A DNA stretch of 64,000 nt from the NCBI RefSeq assembly GCF_000026145.1, contig NC_009445.1, forward strand, positions 6,626,001-6,690,000, in the 5' to 3' direction. This document shows positions 27,301 through 35,193 of the stretch, piece after piece. The number at the start of each line of letters is the position of its first letter. Positions within the stretch are counted from its first letter, which is position 1. The stretch comes from Bradyrhizobium sp. ORS 278 (GTDB taxonomy: Bacteria > Pseudomonadota > Alphaproteobacteria > Rhizobiales > Xanthobacteraceae). The notes below the pieces were generated by a model. It worked only from the letters and a program-made list of their open reading frames with translations, ran no database searches and had not been told where the DNA came from. Position numbers and translations under genes: made by a program.

Positions 27301-28439
27301 CGCGAGGTTTGGTCTGGACCAAGTACCGGAGTGCTGGCCGCGCATGGGCCGAAGGCTTGTTCGATGAGGCGGTGTCGGGTCACTGGGGCGATAAGGCGCT
27401 CCTAACGATCCTTCTGGCGCTGCCCTCAACAGGTTGGGTGTGGGCCCTGACCAGACGGGCTGGCGAGACCAACGAAGGGTCCTATTGGAAGCGGCTGAAC
27501 AGCTTTTGGAGCAAGGAAGACGATGCCGACCCCGCCTACGCCATTGAGAAGCTGATCGAGGCCGGACGGGCTCGAGCCAGTATTCACTTCATTGGTCATC
27601 ACCTGAATGACGGAACGACATTCGCCTCTGAGCTGCTGGCTAGAGCACTGTTCGAGGCAGGGAGCCGGCCAGTCGAGAGCGATCCGGAGGGGAACGACCA
27701 GATGCTCCAGTACTATGCGGAGGAGATATTCAAACGCCTGGACGAGGCGAAAGATGTGTCGACTGATACCCTCGTCAAGCTGGAATGGCTCTATCTGCCT
27801 CTATTTGAGCACTCACAGCGCAAAGCAAAGTGGGTCATGGCAGAGCTTGCTTCCAATCCCGACCTTTTCGTTCAACTGATCGCGGCGGTCTATCGGCCGA
27901 GCCCGGACAGTGGGGTTGTCGATCCCCCCGCCGAAAATGAGGAGCATGCGCGGGCCGTCGCAAACCAGGCCTATAGGCTCCTGAGGCTATGGGATGTGAT
28001 CCCAGGTACCCAACCCGACGGATCTATTGACGGCGCGAAGCTCGAAGGCTGGATCAAAGAAGCCCGCAAACTCGCCCATACGGTGGGACGAGGGTTGATT
28101 GCCGATCAGAAGATTGGGGAGATGCTGTCGGCCTCTGAGGTTGACGCAGACGGCATCTGGCCCGCTGTTGCCGTCCGTGAGGTAATCGAAGCGATCCGCA
28201 GTCGCGACCTCGAAACCGGAGTCATGGTCGGGAAGTTTAACCGCCGGGGTGTGACGTCGCGTCCATCTGGGGCTGGCGGTGGTCAGGAACGGAGACTCGC
28301 CAAGCAATACCGTGATTGGTCCGAGGCCACGGCCTTCGATTGGCCGCGTACGTCGGGAATACTAGAGAATCTTGCCAAAGATTATGATCGTCAGGCAAAG
28401 GCTCACGACGAAGACGCGGAGCGGCTGGATTGGCGGTGA
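24381..28439 (+). CDS. Large XRE-domain protein with putative PD-(D/E)XK nuclease region, defence candidate
   Basis: 1352 residues. Residues 12-75 are an XRE helix-turn-helix (LTPAQARAARALLAWSQQDLA). Residues 112-250 contain GWDG (D146), WEIGT (E166) and K177 in a spacing compatible with a PD-(D/E)XK nuclease, plus ETTFVFVTPRPWPKKDEW. From 250 on the protein is a long, mainly helical region with many Trp and acidic residues and no clear Walker A. The layout (sensor DNA-binding end, nuclease, giant helical body) is like single-protein anti-phage systems. No strong ribosome-binding site is seen, and the start sits in an inverted repeat, so expression is probably self-repressed. Function is inference. 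Confidence 0.7.
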   Translation: MKKPSSAPPSDLTPAQARAARALLAWSQQDLATHANVATSTVADFERGRRTPVPQNAEAMRTAFERAGISFPAGGAVLGPALPKLADLTKSGAPIRYVNGTDLAQWAERRDGQASMPTLLSKLIRASGGATPHFPSDEAVQFAGWDGITQATTGSEYVPAGSAGWEIGTQREGVAGKANEDYVKRTKDALGLKQSETTFVFVTPRPWPKKDEWAQEKRAEGVWKDVKAYDGTDLVHWIEQYPAVGQWLASALGRRPAGVRQLEEVWDEWSRATQWPLPPDVVLSDRSEDSAVLLRWLRGEHSHIAFQSESSEEVAAFAYATIDQLPTDIAEHYFARCVVASSSDAARQLASSRTPLIIVILEPEAGVAEAISAKGHHVLAAFGQNPGSIGTVRKLSRPSRDGIEAALIDSGLPEDKAKTFARDSARSLAILRRLMPGVASRLPHWAQGTISRSLLGALLAGMWDEDKEADKVILSRLSEMSYEAFIASIAPYVSEFDSPIRKVGTAWKVASPRDAWLLLASHLTTADIERYQAAIVDVLSATDPRYTLSPEDRWYASMRGIVPAYSAYLRHGLGETLILLALFGDRAAMVPHASQYPDMIVRKVLRGADGQRWWSLSRDFQLLAEASPDEFLSAVDDSLDSEDQPIAALFKPDENPVFGSAEHISDLLWALESLAWSPQLLLHVSLVLARLDEIDRGGRYLNRPAASLRTAFLLWSPQTNATFSQRLKVLDRIRKRYPTPAWKLMLGILPTGHDSFSPTPSTRWRDFSTDKKEVVTYQLIGKGAEAVLDRLLEDIGSNAARWVALLDRWSDLGDRRQKAAEQLKQVAQGNPTKDDRELLRAKLRGVLHHHRSFRDADWALPEEDIAALQAIYDALAPLDPIESVAWLFDPSVSLPNPTGDWDKDEKLLHSQRAAAASALLRDYGTERFFDLIGTVREPGFLGQAIAESDTREDVRRTLLVQALRSERDADQVFARGLVWTKYRSAGRAWAEGLFDEAVSGHWGDKALLTILLALPSTGWVWALTRRAGETNEGSYWKRLNSFWSKEDDADPAYAIEKLIEAGRARASIHFIGHHLNDGTTFASELLARALFEAGSRPVESDPEGNDQMLQYYAEEIFKRLDEAKDVSTDTLVKLEWLYLPLFEHSQRKAKWVMAELASNPDLFVQLIAAVYRPSPDSGVVDPPAENEEHARAVANQAYRLLRLWDVIPGTQPDGSIDGAKLEGWIKEARKLAHTVGRGLIADQKIGEMLSASEVDADGIWPAVAVREVIEAIRSRDLETGVMVGKFNRRGVTSRPSGAGGGQERRLAKQYRDWSEATAFDWPRTSGILENLAKDYDRQAKAHDEDAERLDWR

Positions 28440-28508
28440 GTGTTGGCTGGCACGCTCATTCATGAACGGCCTGTTGAAGACAATAGTGAGTTCATTAGCC
28501 TATGGAAG

Positions 28509-28520
28509 AATCGTAAAATC
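28509..28520. repeat. Partial copy of the TCGTAAAATC repeat
   Basis: AATCGTAAAATC shares 12 bases with the two 15-bp repeats at 17937 and 18981. It lies 70 bp after the XRE/nuclease gene, so the defence block 19.0-28.4 kb is flanked by copies of the motif. Confidence 0.4.
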
Positions 28521-28546
28521 GTAACTGCGATTGCAGGGTACTTTAG

Positions 28547-28771
28547 CTACCGATAGCCCTTCTTGAGCCTGCGTACCCAATTCGAAGCCAAGGCCAGATC
28601 GGCACTGCCCCGCGTCTGGTGCGTTTCAACGCGAACGGTGCCAGCCCGCCCAATACGACCCCACTCCTTCACAAACGACCACTCGCCGAAGAGCGTCGGC
28701 TGGACGTCCAGCTTGTAGAACCGCGCCATGTTGCGGCTGTCATTGATGCGGGTGAGCATGATGGCGGTCAT
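28547..28771 (-). CDS. WGR-domain protein
   Basis: 74 residues. MARFYKLDVQPTLFGEWSFVKEWGRIGRAGTVR is a WGR domain (PF05406) with the name-giving W-G-R. WGR domains bind DNA ends or nucleic acid and occur in small stand-alone proteins and in PARP-like enzymes. The start overlaps the resolvase stop by 4 bp (ATGA), so it is cotranslated with the resolvase; an internal ATG before ARFYKL is an alternative. A small accessory of the resolvase is possible but not known. Confidence 0.75.
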   Translation of the reverse strand: MTAIMLTRINDSRNMARFYKLDVQPTLFGEWSFVKEWGRIGRAGTVRVETHQTRGSADLALASNWVRRLKKGYR

Positions 28772-29373
28772 GCAGTTTCCTCCTCTTGTTGTTCTTGTTC
28801 GGCGGCAGCGGCCGAAGCCGCAGCCCGTAGGTAGCGGTGAATAGTCTCGCGACTGACGCCGAAGTCGCGGGCAAGCTTGGCCTTCTTCGCCCTGGCGTCG
28901 ACCTGCTTGACGATCTCAGCGACTTGATCAGGCGTGAGAACGCGCTTACGCCCTTTATAAACGCCCTTGCGCTTGGCCACTGCGATGCCTTCCCGCTGGC
29001 GCTCGCGGATGAGCGCCCGCTCAAACTCGGCAAAGGAGCCCATGACGTTGAGCAACAGCTGGGACATAGGCGAGGCCTCAGCCGTAAACGTGAGGCTCTC
29101 CTTCACGAACTGCACGCGGACGCCCTTCACGGTGAGCGTCCGCACCAAGGCCCGCAGATCTTCAAGATTGCGCGCCAAGCGATCCATTGAATGGACCACC
29201 ACCGTGTCGCCCTCGCGCACATAGGCGATCATCTGGGCAAGCTGGGGCCGATCGGTATCTTTACCGGAGGCGTGGTCGGTGAAGGTGCGATGAAGGTCGA
29301 CGCCAACAAGCTGCCGATCGGTCTTCTGGTCGAGTGTGCTCACCCGTACATAACCGACAACCTGTCCCGTCAC
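28768..29373 (-). CDS. Small serine recombinase (resolvase/invertase family)
   Basis: 201 residues. GYVRVSTLDQ carries the catalytic serine (S12), followed by HSMDRLARN and the long E helix (SQLLLNVMGSFAEFERALIRERQREGIAVAKRKG), then a C-terminal helix-turn-helix (LARDFGVSRETIHRYL). Typical of Tn3-type resolvases and related enzymes. A candidate binding site lies 50 bp upstream at 29424-29458. No transposase is adjacent, so it may be a left-over of a Tn3-like transposon or a multimer-resolution gene of the element. Confidence 0.9.
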   Translation of the reverse strand: MTGQVVGYVRVSTLDQKTDRQLVGVDLHRTFTDHASGKDTDRPQLAQMIAYVREGDTVVVHSMDRLARNLEDLRALVRTLTVKGVRVQFVKESLTFTAEASPMSQLLLNVMGSFAEFERALIRERQREGIAVAKRKGVYKGRKRVLTPDQVAEIVKQVDARAKKAKLARDFGVSRETIHRYLRAAASAAAAEQEQQEEETA

Positions 29374-29423
29374 CTTCCCATGCTTTCATTCTGTGGCGTG
29401 GATTCTGAGAGGTGATGACTCAC

Positions 29424-29458
29424 GTGTCAACAATAGCCAGCATCGATTTATGTGACAC
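29424..29458. promoter_or_regulatory. Candidate res/operator site upstream of the resolvase
   Basis: GTGTCA (29424-29429) and TGACAC (29453-29458) form an inverted repeat with a 23-bp spacer, a layout like a resolvase subsite, in the intergenic region between the resolvase and the HEXXH gene. Confidence 0.4.
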
Positions 29459-29610
29459 ACTTTTTTGGGCCAGACCCACTGTGGCAATTGGGTGCACCCC
29501 AGAGCCGCAACGAACATGAGCCTAGCCGACACTTTTTTGAACAATTTCATTTCGTTTCACGGACTAGCGATGCTACCATGCGCAACAACCTGCTTCTTGG
29601 AGGGTCTCCG

Positions 29611-30747
29611 ATGGACAGGGAACTTTCTGACGCGATTGCCGAAGCCCAAGCAGAATTTCTACGTGCACAGATATTTCAACAGATCCAAGCAGAACTCTCA
29701 TTTCGCCTATCTAACCTGACCTACCAGCTAAAACCGCCGCGCCGGGCGAGCCTTTCGCTTTTAAGGACATATGATTCAACGGCATATGTAGACAAAGGAC
29801 TTTTAAAGACTGCGAAAGTCACCCTCTCGGTAGGTCTCGCCATTCAAGCATTTTACTACGCAAACGCGGTCGCCAGAACGATCGAGACGCTATTTCCGCT
29901 AGCCATAAATTTAGGTCATTACGATCCGTCTGTTAGGGCCACGGTAAACGAAGGCCATGAGCGAACATTAGAGATGCTACGCTTTGGCATCTTTGGCCCA
30001 ATTTTGCCGCAGGAACGTTGGCGGCAAGTTTTAATTTACACGCTGATGTACAAGGCTCTGGAATGGATACTCGTCCACGAGACAACCCACATCGTATGGG
30101 GACACTACGAGATGCCAGACGCCCTCAGGTCGTCAGATTGGGTCGCTCAGCTAATCGAATCACAATCAGATGACTTCGCCACCCTCCGCTTCCTAACATC
30201 CCTTAGAATCTTCGAGAAGGAGCACGATTATCAAGCTAAGCCGTGGCAGCAAGACCCTGGTCATTTCGCATTTTGCAAGAAGAGCGACCGCCTCAATATA
30301 ACGCTCATCTCCATGATTCTATCAATTGCACTTGTCGGCAAGGGTAACGATGACAAGTTCTTTTCCGATCCGCGGTCTCCCGACGTCCCCAAACGCTCCC
30401 ACCCCCCAAGCGCTTACCGCCTGTGGCGTTCATTGAACTTGCTTACGACGCCGGTTCGCACCAACCCGGGGATGCCGCCGCTTCACCCGCTTACGCCCGC
30501 GACAGACGGAATATTGTCTGGACGAGACCTTTATTCATTTGTCGGAGGTCTCTTGGCTCGCATAAGCACTGGTGGGAATGGGCCAATCACCCGATTGGAT
30601 TCCTCACATCATGCCACCCTGCTTGAATACAACCAAACACTAATGGATAATCTCGCGCCTGTCGCTGCATACGAAGCGAGTTGGCGCGCTCGAAACATCG
30701 ATCCCGACCGGCACCCGCAAAACGAGCGGGCGTACGGCAATCAGTGA
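29611..30747 (+). CDS. HEXXH putative metallopeptidase
   Basis: 378 residues from ATG 29611, which has GGAGGG 6 nt before it; the longer in-frame starts lack a site. HETTHIVWGH at residues 156-165 is a zinc-binding HEXXH motif, and ESQSDDFATLRF near 183 supplies the likely third ligand, as in M48/ImmA-type gluzincins. A long amphipathic helix precedes it (residues 60-100). It resembles phage-exclusion peptidases such as Lit only at the motif level. AT-rich relative to its neighbours, so recently acquired. A convergent small membrane-protein gene overlaps its last 7 bases. Confidence 0.65.
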   Translation: MDRELSDAIAEAQAEFLRAQIFQQIQAELSFRLSNLTYQLKPPRRASLSLLRTYDSTAYVDKGLLKTAKVTLSVGLAIQAFYYANAVARTIETLFPLAINLGHYDPSVRATVNEGHERTLEMLRFGIFGPILPQERWRQVLIYTLMYKALEWILVHETTHIVWGHYEMPDALRSSDWVAQLIESQSDDFATLRFLTSLRIFEKEHDYQAKPWQQDPGHFAFCKKSDRLNITLISMILSIALVGKGNDDKFFSDPRSPDVPKRSHPPSAYRLWRSLNLLTTPVRTNPGMPPLHPLTPATDGILSGRDLYSFVGGLLARISTGGNGPITRLDSSHHATLLEYNQTLMDNLAPVAAYEASWRARNIDPDRHPQNERAYGNQ

Positions 30748-31004
30748 GAGCGGTTTCGAGTTTTGGACCGCACCTCTGTCAACGCCTGCTTCTCGCCAAA
30801 GAGCAGCCCAACCAAGCCTCCCAAGGCGATCTTGCTGAAGTCTAGTAGCGTGTCAGCTCCACCCGACCAATCCATCCGTTTGGCAAGAAACGATGCGCCG
30901 ATAAGACCACCGACAAGGAAAAGACCTATAAAGAACCTCGCAAGGTTAAACCTATAGATCGCATCATCCTCGCGCAGGCCAAGCGATCTTGTGTAGAAAA
31001 TCAT
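30741..31004 (-). CDS. Small two-helix membrane protein
   Basis: 87 residues with GGAG about 6 nt before the ATG. Two transmembrane helices, near residues 24-42 (FFIGLFLVGGLIGASFLA) and 56-70 (FSKIALGGLVGLLFG), with a basic C-terminus. It overlaps the end of the HEXXH gene on the other strand. The pairing of a cytoplasmic protease candidate with a small membrane protein is noted in the findings. No family is recognised. Confidence 0.65.
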   Translation of the reverse strand: MIFYTRSLGLREDDAIYRFNLARFFIGLFLVGGLIGASFLAKRMDWSGGADTLLDFSKIALGGLVGLLFGEKQALTEVRSKTRNRSH

Positions 31005-31484
31005 TGCTTCTCCACCTGTTGGCTACATCTAGCAAGTATTGCAGTGTAGCGTTATTTCCGTGAGCCGCTCAAGTCCCGTATGCCCGGCCTGGCCGCCTCG
31101 CTAGGTACATCAGCTGGCGAGCCGGCCACGGACTTTCCCAACAGTCAAAGCCCCGGCACCCCCCGTCACTACCAGTCTTGCAGTTCTTTAGATTCATGCA
31201 ACGGAGAGACAGCTGCTCGCCAATTGGGCGCATGCGCAGACACCACCCACGACATCATCCTAAGGTCGCCTGGGGCTTAACACCCCCGCCAGATGGCAGA
31301 AACCGCCAGAAAGAGTGTGGTTGTGGGAACACAAACCCTTGGCCTGTGGCCGGGTGGCGGTGTTCTGTCCAGGGCGCCAGCCTAAAGGCATCGCGCCGTT
31401 CTGACCGGCGGTCTGAACCCTGAGGTCGTTCCATCGCTGGGCTGATCGTCCTAAGGAGCCCCAGAACTCTCCGCATGCAGCTGC
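31005..31484. other. Intergenic region with possible RNA structure
   Basis: No gene is supported. CCTGG (31269) with CCAGG (31369), AACACC..CGCCA (31279-31291) with TGGCGGTGTT (31355-31364), and a GGAA-capped hairpin near 31318-31336 could fold into a branched RNA of about 105 nt. A second stem lies near 31437-31467. Confidence 0.3.
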
Positions 31485-32384
31485 TTACCCTCCGGCTGCG
31501 ACCGCAGCAAGGCTTGGGAAGAACGGCTCCTTGACCATTGCCGTCGATATCCGGTTGCGGATAAAGCGATCCTGAGATCGATCGCTGGCGTAGACGAACC
31601 GGCGAGCCGCAGCGACCGTTGCGGCGTTCATCGTTTTCACAACCTCATCCGGCTTCTCTTGGCGCATTTTCTGCAAGATGTCGGGATGCGTAACAGCCGT
31701 GAAAAGCTTAGTCGGACTAATAGGCAACGCGAACAACATTCGCTCTCCTTTGAGTTCCCGGAAGAGAGGCCAGTCAGAGGTCAGCAATCGAAATCGGGAT
31801 GCGCTAAGGTCCAGCACATTCCAGTTCATGCCATTCAACCTGCCGCCTACGCGTATATTATCCATCACGCTTTGGATCAGGCGAATTCGTATCCGGTCTG
31901 CCAGGTGCTCACCTTGAGCGAGAACCCACTCCTCGAATGTCGCCGGATCGTCAGGACGTCTCAGCTCCTCGTATCTTTGCTGAGTTATTCCGTCCGGCTG
32001 CAGCCACGCTGCATGGGCGACAGCCTTGATCTCCGCGAACGGATCTGGATGCCGAACGAGAAAGTTCATCACAAACCTCGACCAGGCACTCCTTATCTCC
32101 GGCGTCCAAGGCGTTGCCGTGCCCAACAATAGCTTCTTGTGGACTATCGATGCCAGTTCGTCTGCTTTGGCGAGGAAGTGGGATTCAAGAAACTGGGCCG
32201 TTTCTTCCGGCAAGTCCAAAAACGCATAAAGGTCCCGTTTGAATCCCGTGGCCTTCGGTCCGACGTCCTTGACGACCACCTTGCGACCTATCGGCCTCGC
32301 GTACTCGACCAGCTTTTCGTTCGGCCCACACCAGTGATTCAAATAGAACACCGGGATATAATGGTGGTCTCTCGGAACACTCAT
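31485..32384 (-). CDS. DUF4238 protein
   Basis: 299 residues starting MSVPRDHHYIPVFYLNHW, the N-terminal signature of DUF4238 (PF14022), with ATG at 32384 chosen because the signature starts there; the frame is open further upstream. Conserved-looking motifs are HHYIP, SRFVMNFLVRHPD and LLTSDWPLF. DUF4238 proteins are common in defence and mobile gene neighbourhoods and have been proposed to be nucleases, but no activity is established. It stands alone at the right edge of the cargo block. Confidence 0.8.
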   Translation of the reverse strand: MSVPRDHHYIPVFYLNHWCGPNEKLVEYARPIGRKVVVKDVGPKATGFKRDLYAFLDLPEETAQFLESHFLAKADELASIVHKKLLLGTATPWTPEIRSAWSRFVMNFLVRHPDPFAEIKAVAHAAWLQPDGITQQRYEELRRPDDPATFEEWVLAQGEHLADRIRIRLIQSVMDNIRVGGRLNGMNWNVLDLSASRFRLLTSDWPLFRELKGERMLFALPISPTKLFTAVTHPDILQKMRQEKPDEVVKTMNAATVAAARRFVYASDRSQDRFIRNRISTAMVKEPFFPSLAAVAAGG

Positions 32385-32809
32385 GGCGGACAATCCGTTG
32401 GGTTGTGATGACCTCTTGGGCAACCCGGCATTTAGCACACTCAGTCGCGGATAGGTTGCGCGGCACGCTCCCGCGGCACCGGGGCAATCGCCGCAAAACG
32501 GGAGCCATTGCCCTCCCCCCAGCTGGCCGTGACCTGGACTTCTCACACCGATGATTCGCCCGCAAGGTTAGCAGCGCGCGCGAAAAGCGCCAGCGTCGCC
32601 CTGCTCAGCATTCCACAGCTCACTTCATCTGCACCCGATAAACACACGATTTGCCGTCACTCTACATCATCTCCGCAAGGGTACGGAGTTGCGCCCCCGG
32701 CGGGTGGCCGATATTGAGCGCAGACAAGCTGGCGGCTGTCCTGAACCCGCCGCCGGCCGAAAGCCCCGCAACCAGCCCTGCGGGGCTTTCTTTTGCGAGC
32801 TACAACCCA
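32385..32809. other. Intergenic region without a supported gene
   Basis: Apart from the stem-loop at 32760-32789 nothing is recognised. Confidence 0.45.
32760..32789 (+). terminator. Perfect 11-bp stem-loop, possible bidirectional terminator
   Basis: AAAGCCCCGCA and TGCGGGGCTTT pair perfectly around an 8-nt loop, followed on the plus strand by CTTTT and on the minus strand by a shorter T-tract. It lies 20 bp after the end of the minus-strand fibre gene. Confidence 0.6.
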
Positions 32810-34702
32810 TTACGGCCGACACATCTCCAGTCGCTGTGTGGTCGGATTAATGCGCAGCGTGTAGTAATGGGCTGCGTCGCACACCTCATTCCCTGTATTA
32901 TTGAGCGCCAAGGTGCCGCTCACCCGCACCGTGCCGCTGGTCTGCTCGGCGATCATATTGATACTGCCGCTGACAATCCGGTCGTTATTGTTGGCGACTA
33001 CACCGGTCAGGCCGGAGCCGTTGCCCACAAAGTTGGTGGCGCTGATGGTGCCGGAGACTTCGAGAGCCGTCGTGGGAGTGAGGGTTCCAATGCCTACAAG
33101 GCCGGTGGAAGTAATGCGCATACGCTCGGTCGAGCCGGTGCCAAGCACCAGCGGGTAAGCCCCTCCGCCCATCACGTTTGCGGCACCGCCTACAGGACCA
33201 TTATATGAAATGTAAACGTAGTTTGAGCCGCCTCCGAACGTTCCCGAACCGTTTATTTTAGCGCTACCATTTACTTCAAGCTTAGAAGCTGGCGTAGCCG
33301 TGCCGATACCGACGTTACCGCTGCTGACGATGCGCATCGCCTCGGTGCCGGAAGTGGTGAGAATGATGGTGCCAGAGGTGAGGCTGACATTCTGCTGACC
33401 GCCGGAGAACAGGCCCATGGTATTCGGCGTCGCCAGATCGATGCGGGTTTGCGGCGTACCTGAGCCCAGCGCTCCAGTGCCCAAGCCATAGGCTGTGCGG
33501 AACCAACGAACTGCATTTACTTCGTCGGAGCTATACAGCTCGGTTGCACTAACGGGACCGGTTGTGGAAATTCCGACCGCCACCAGCCCGAGTTGGGGAT
33601 GAAAATACGCTGTATTCGTGCCGTTCTGTGTCACCGAGATGATGCCGGTGGTGCTGATGGCGACCATGGAGGTGGCGTTTCCGGTGCCACTCACAATCCG
33701 GTCGCTGCTGCCGGCTACAACACCGGTCAGGCCAGAGCCGTTACCGACGAAATTCGTGGCGCTGATCGTGCCCGAGACTTCGAGCGCGGTGGTGGGCGTT
33801 GCTGTTCCGATGCCGACATTGCCGGTACTGTCGATACGCATAAATTCGGCGAGCGCAAGGTTGCTGGTTACATTGAACGTCAATGCCGTATCCCCTGCCT
33901 GCGGCGAGTTTATTCGGATCGCCCTAATGTCCGCAGAATTCGTACTGCTCGCGCTTGCCGAATTGCGGAATCCCAGGATCGCAGCGTTATTCGTTAATGA
34001 ACCCGTCCGTCTAATTTGGAGGCCATTCACGTTAGACGCTGTCAATAATTCGAGCAGATTTCCGGGTGTGCTCGTTCCGATGCCGACGTAACCGGAGCTG
34101 ACGATGCGCATGGCCTCCGTGCCAGAGGTATAAAATGTTATGTACTTCTGAGTGGCATGCCCGGTGATGCTATTGTTACTGTTGTTTCCCCAATACATCC
34201 CCTGCAGAGAGTTCATGTAGATCGGGTTGTTAACAATTGTGAGCCCACCGCTCAGATAGCCACTTGTGCCGCTGATCGGCCCGGTGCTGCTGACACCGAC
34301 CGTGACTAGGCCCATGCTGGGATGGAAATAAGCTGTATTGGTGCCATTCTGCGTCACCGAGATGATGCCAGTATCACTGATAGCGACCATGCTGGTGGCG
34401 CTGCCGGTGCCGCTGACGATGCGATCGGAGCGGCCTGCCGCGCCGATATTGGTGAGACCCGAGCCGTCACCAACAAACGCAGCAGCGCTGACCATGCCGC
34501 TCACCGTCAAGTCACCCGCCGTGGTCAGACTGGGCGCATACGTCGGACAACCGATGTCTCCCGCCCGGGAGTGATCGCCGATGCAGAGCCGATTGGTGTT
34601 ATTGCCAAGCGTCGACGAGATAATCGCCATGTTGCCCCAATCCTGGGCCACGGCAGCGCTGGCCACACCGGCCAGCATCACCCCGAGCAAAAGCGCACGC
34701 AT
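32810..34702 (-). CDS. Secreted fibre-like repeat protein with VGIGTxTP repeats
   Basis: 630 residues. A signal peptide (MRALLLGVMLAGVASAAVAQ) ends near residue 20. The rest is Ser/Thr/Gly/Asn-rich beta repeats: four copies of a phrase ending in VGIGTxTP, three copies of FVGxGSGLT, and two near-identical blocks of about 70 residues containing SDRIVSGTG and VTQNGTNTAYFHP. VGIGTxTP repeats are typical of phage tail fibres and related trimeric surface proteins. No chaperone of endosialidase type and no membrane anchor is seen at the C-terminus (RLEMCRP). Likely an exported, self-assembling surface or adhesion protein; its role on a plasmid-like island is unknown. Confidence 0.7.
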   Translation of the reverse strand: MRALLLGVMLAGVASAAVAQDWGNMAIISSTLGNNTNRLCIGDHSRAGDIGCPTYAPSLTTAGDLTVSGMVSAAAFVGDGSGLTNIGAAGRSDRIVSGTGSATSMVAISDTGIISVTQNGTNTAYFHPSMGLVTVGVSSTGPISGTSGYLSGGLTIVNNPIYMNSLQGMYWGNNSNNSITGHATQKYITFYTSGTEAMRIVSSGYVGIGTSTPGNLLELLTASNVNGLQIRRTGSLTNNAAILGFRNSASASSTNSADIRAIRINSPQAGDTALTFNVTSNLALAEFMRIDSTGNVGIGTATPTTALEVSGTISATNFVGNGSGLTGVVAGSSDRIVSGTGNATSMVAISTTGIISVTQNGTNTAYFHPQLGLVAVGISTTGPVSATELYSSDEVNAVRWFRTAYGLGTGALGSGTPQTRIDLATPNTMGLFSGGQQNVSLTSGTIILTTSGTEAMRIVSSGNVGIGTATPASKLEVNGSAKINGSGTFGGGSNYVYISYNGPVGGAANVMGGGAYPLVLGTGSTERMRITSTGLVGIGTLTPTTALEVSGTISATNFVGNGSGLTGVVANNNDRIVSGSINMIAEQTSGTVRVSGTLALNNTGNEVCDAAHYYTLRINPTTQRLEMCRP

Positions 34703-34815
34703 AAGCCGGACAATAGGACTAAGCCGCTGAACTGTCTCACCGCCCGCCTCGTTAGGCGTCAGTGGTGTGGCGTACCGAAGCCGCAGCCCGGCTTAGACCA
34801 ACGGCAGACGATACT

Positions 34816-34891
34816 CCACACCACGCACCGAGCGGGTCAAGGCCGCGTAGCGCCCGAAGGGCTTGGCCTTGATGCGCTCGGTCGGGTGTGG
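34816..34891. other. Long imperfect stem-loop
   Basis: CCACACC (34816) pairs with GGTGTGG (34885), and ACCGAGCGGGTCAAGGCC (34827-34844) with GGCCTTGATGCGCTCGGT (34865-34882) over 16 of 18 positions. Loop about 20 nt. No U-run, so not a plain terminator. Confidence 0.4.
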
Positions 34892-35142
34892 TCTTCCTGA
34901 GAGAAAGAGCGGCGTATCAGCCGCAGCGAAGCGCAGGCCATTCGCCAGCCCGAGGATCGGTTAAGAGCGCAGCCGCAGGAGCATCAGCATAGCGCCGCGC
35001 CCGCGGGATGCGGGACCGACTGCGCCCGGCCGAGGGCTCCGGATGCCTTCGCGTGAGGGATTATGACCCGCAAGGGCGGAGACGCCACAGCGGCTCCGGG
35101 CGCAGCCTTAAGCCCGGCCGCAGGACACGCCCGACATAAAAC

Positions 35143-35162
35143 GGCTCTCCCGAAGGAGAGCC
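35143..35162 (-). terminator. Rho-independent terminator with UUCG loop
   Basis: On the minus strand GGCTCTCC / GGAGAGCC with a TTCG tetraloop, followed by GTTTTAT. It lies about 30 bp after the stop of the small gene at 35194. Confidence 0.75.
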
Positions 35163-35193
35163 TGGCACGTCGCGAGTAGGATCAAGGCCGCCT

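Larger units (their letters stand above)
34703..35193. other. Structured non-coding region
   Basis: GC-rich, holds the long imperfect hairpin at 34816-34891 and several shorter inverted repeats; no gene is supported. Confidence 0.4.

Noticed and set aside
28547..29373. Complete Tn3-family transposon
   Set aside because: Only a resolvase is present; no Tn3 transposase and no 38-bp GGGG-type terminal repeats were found nearby.
34322..34900. Plus-strand frames opposite the fibre gene
   Set aside because: Antisense to the repeat protein; repeated words in them mirror the repeats of the real gene.
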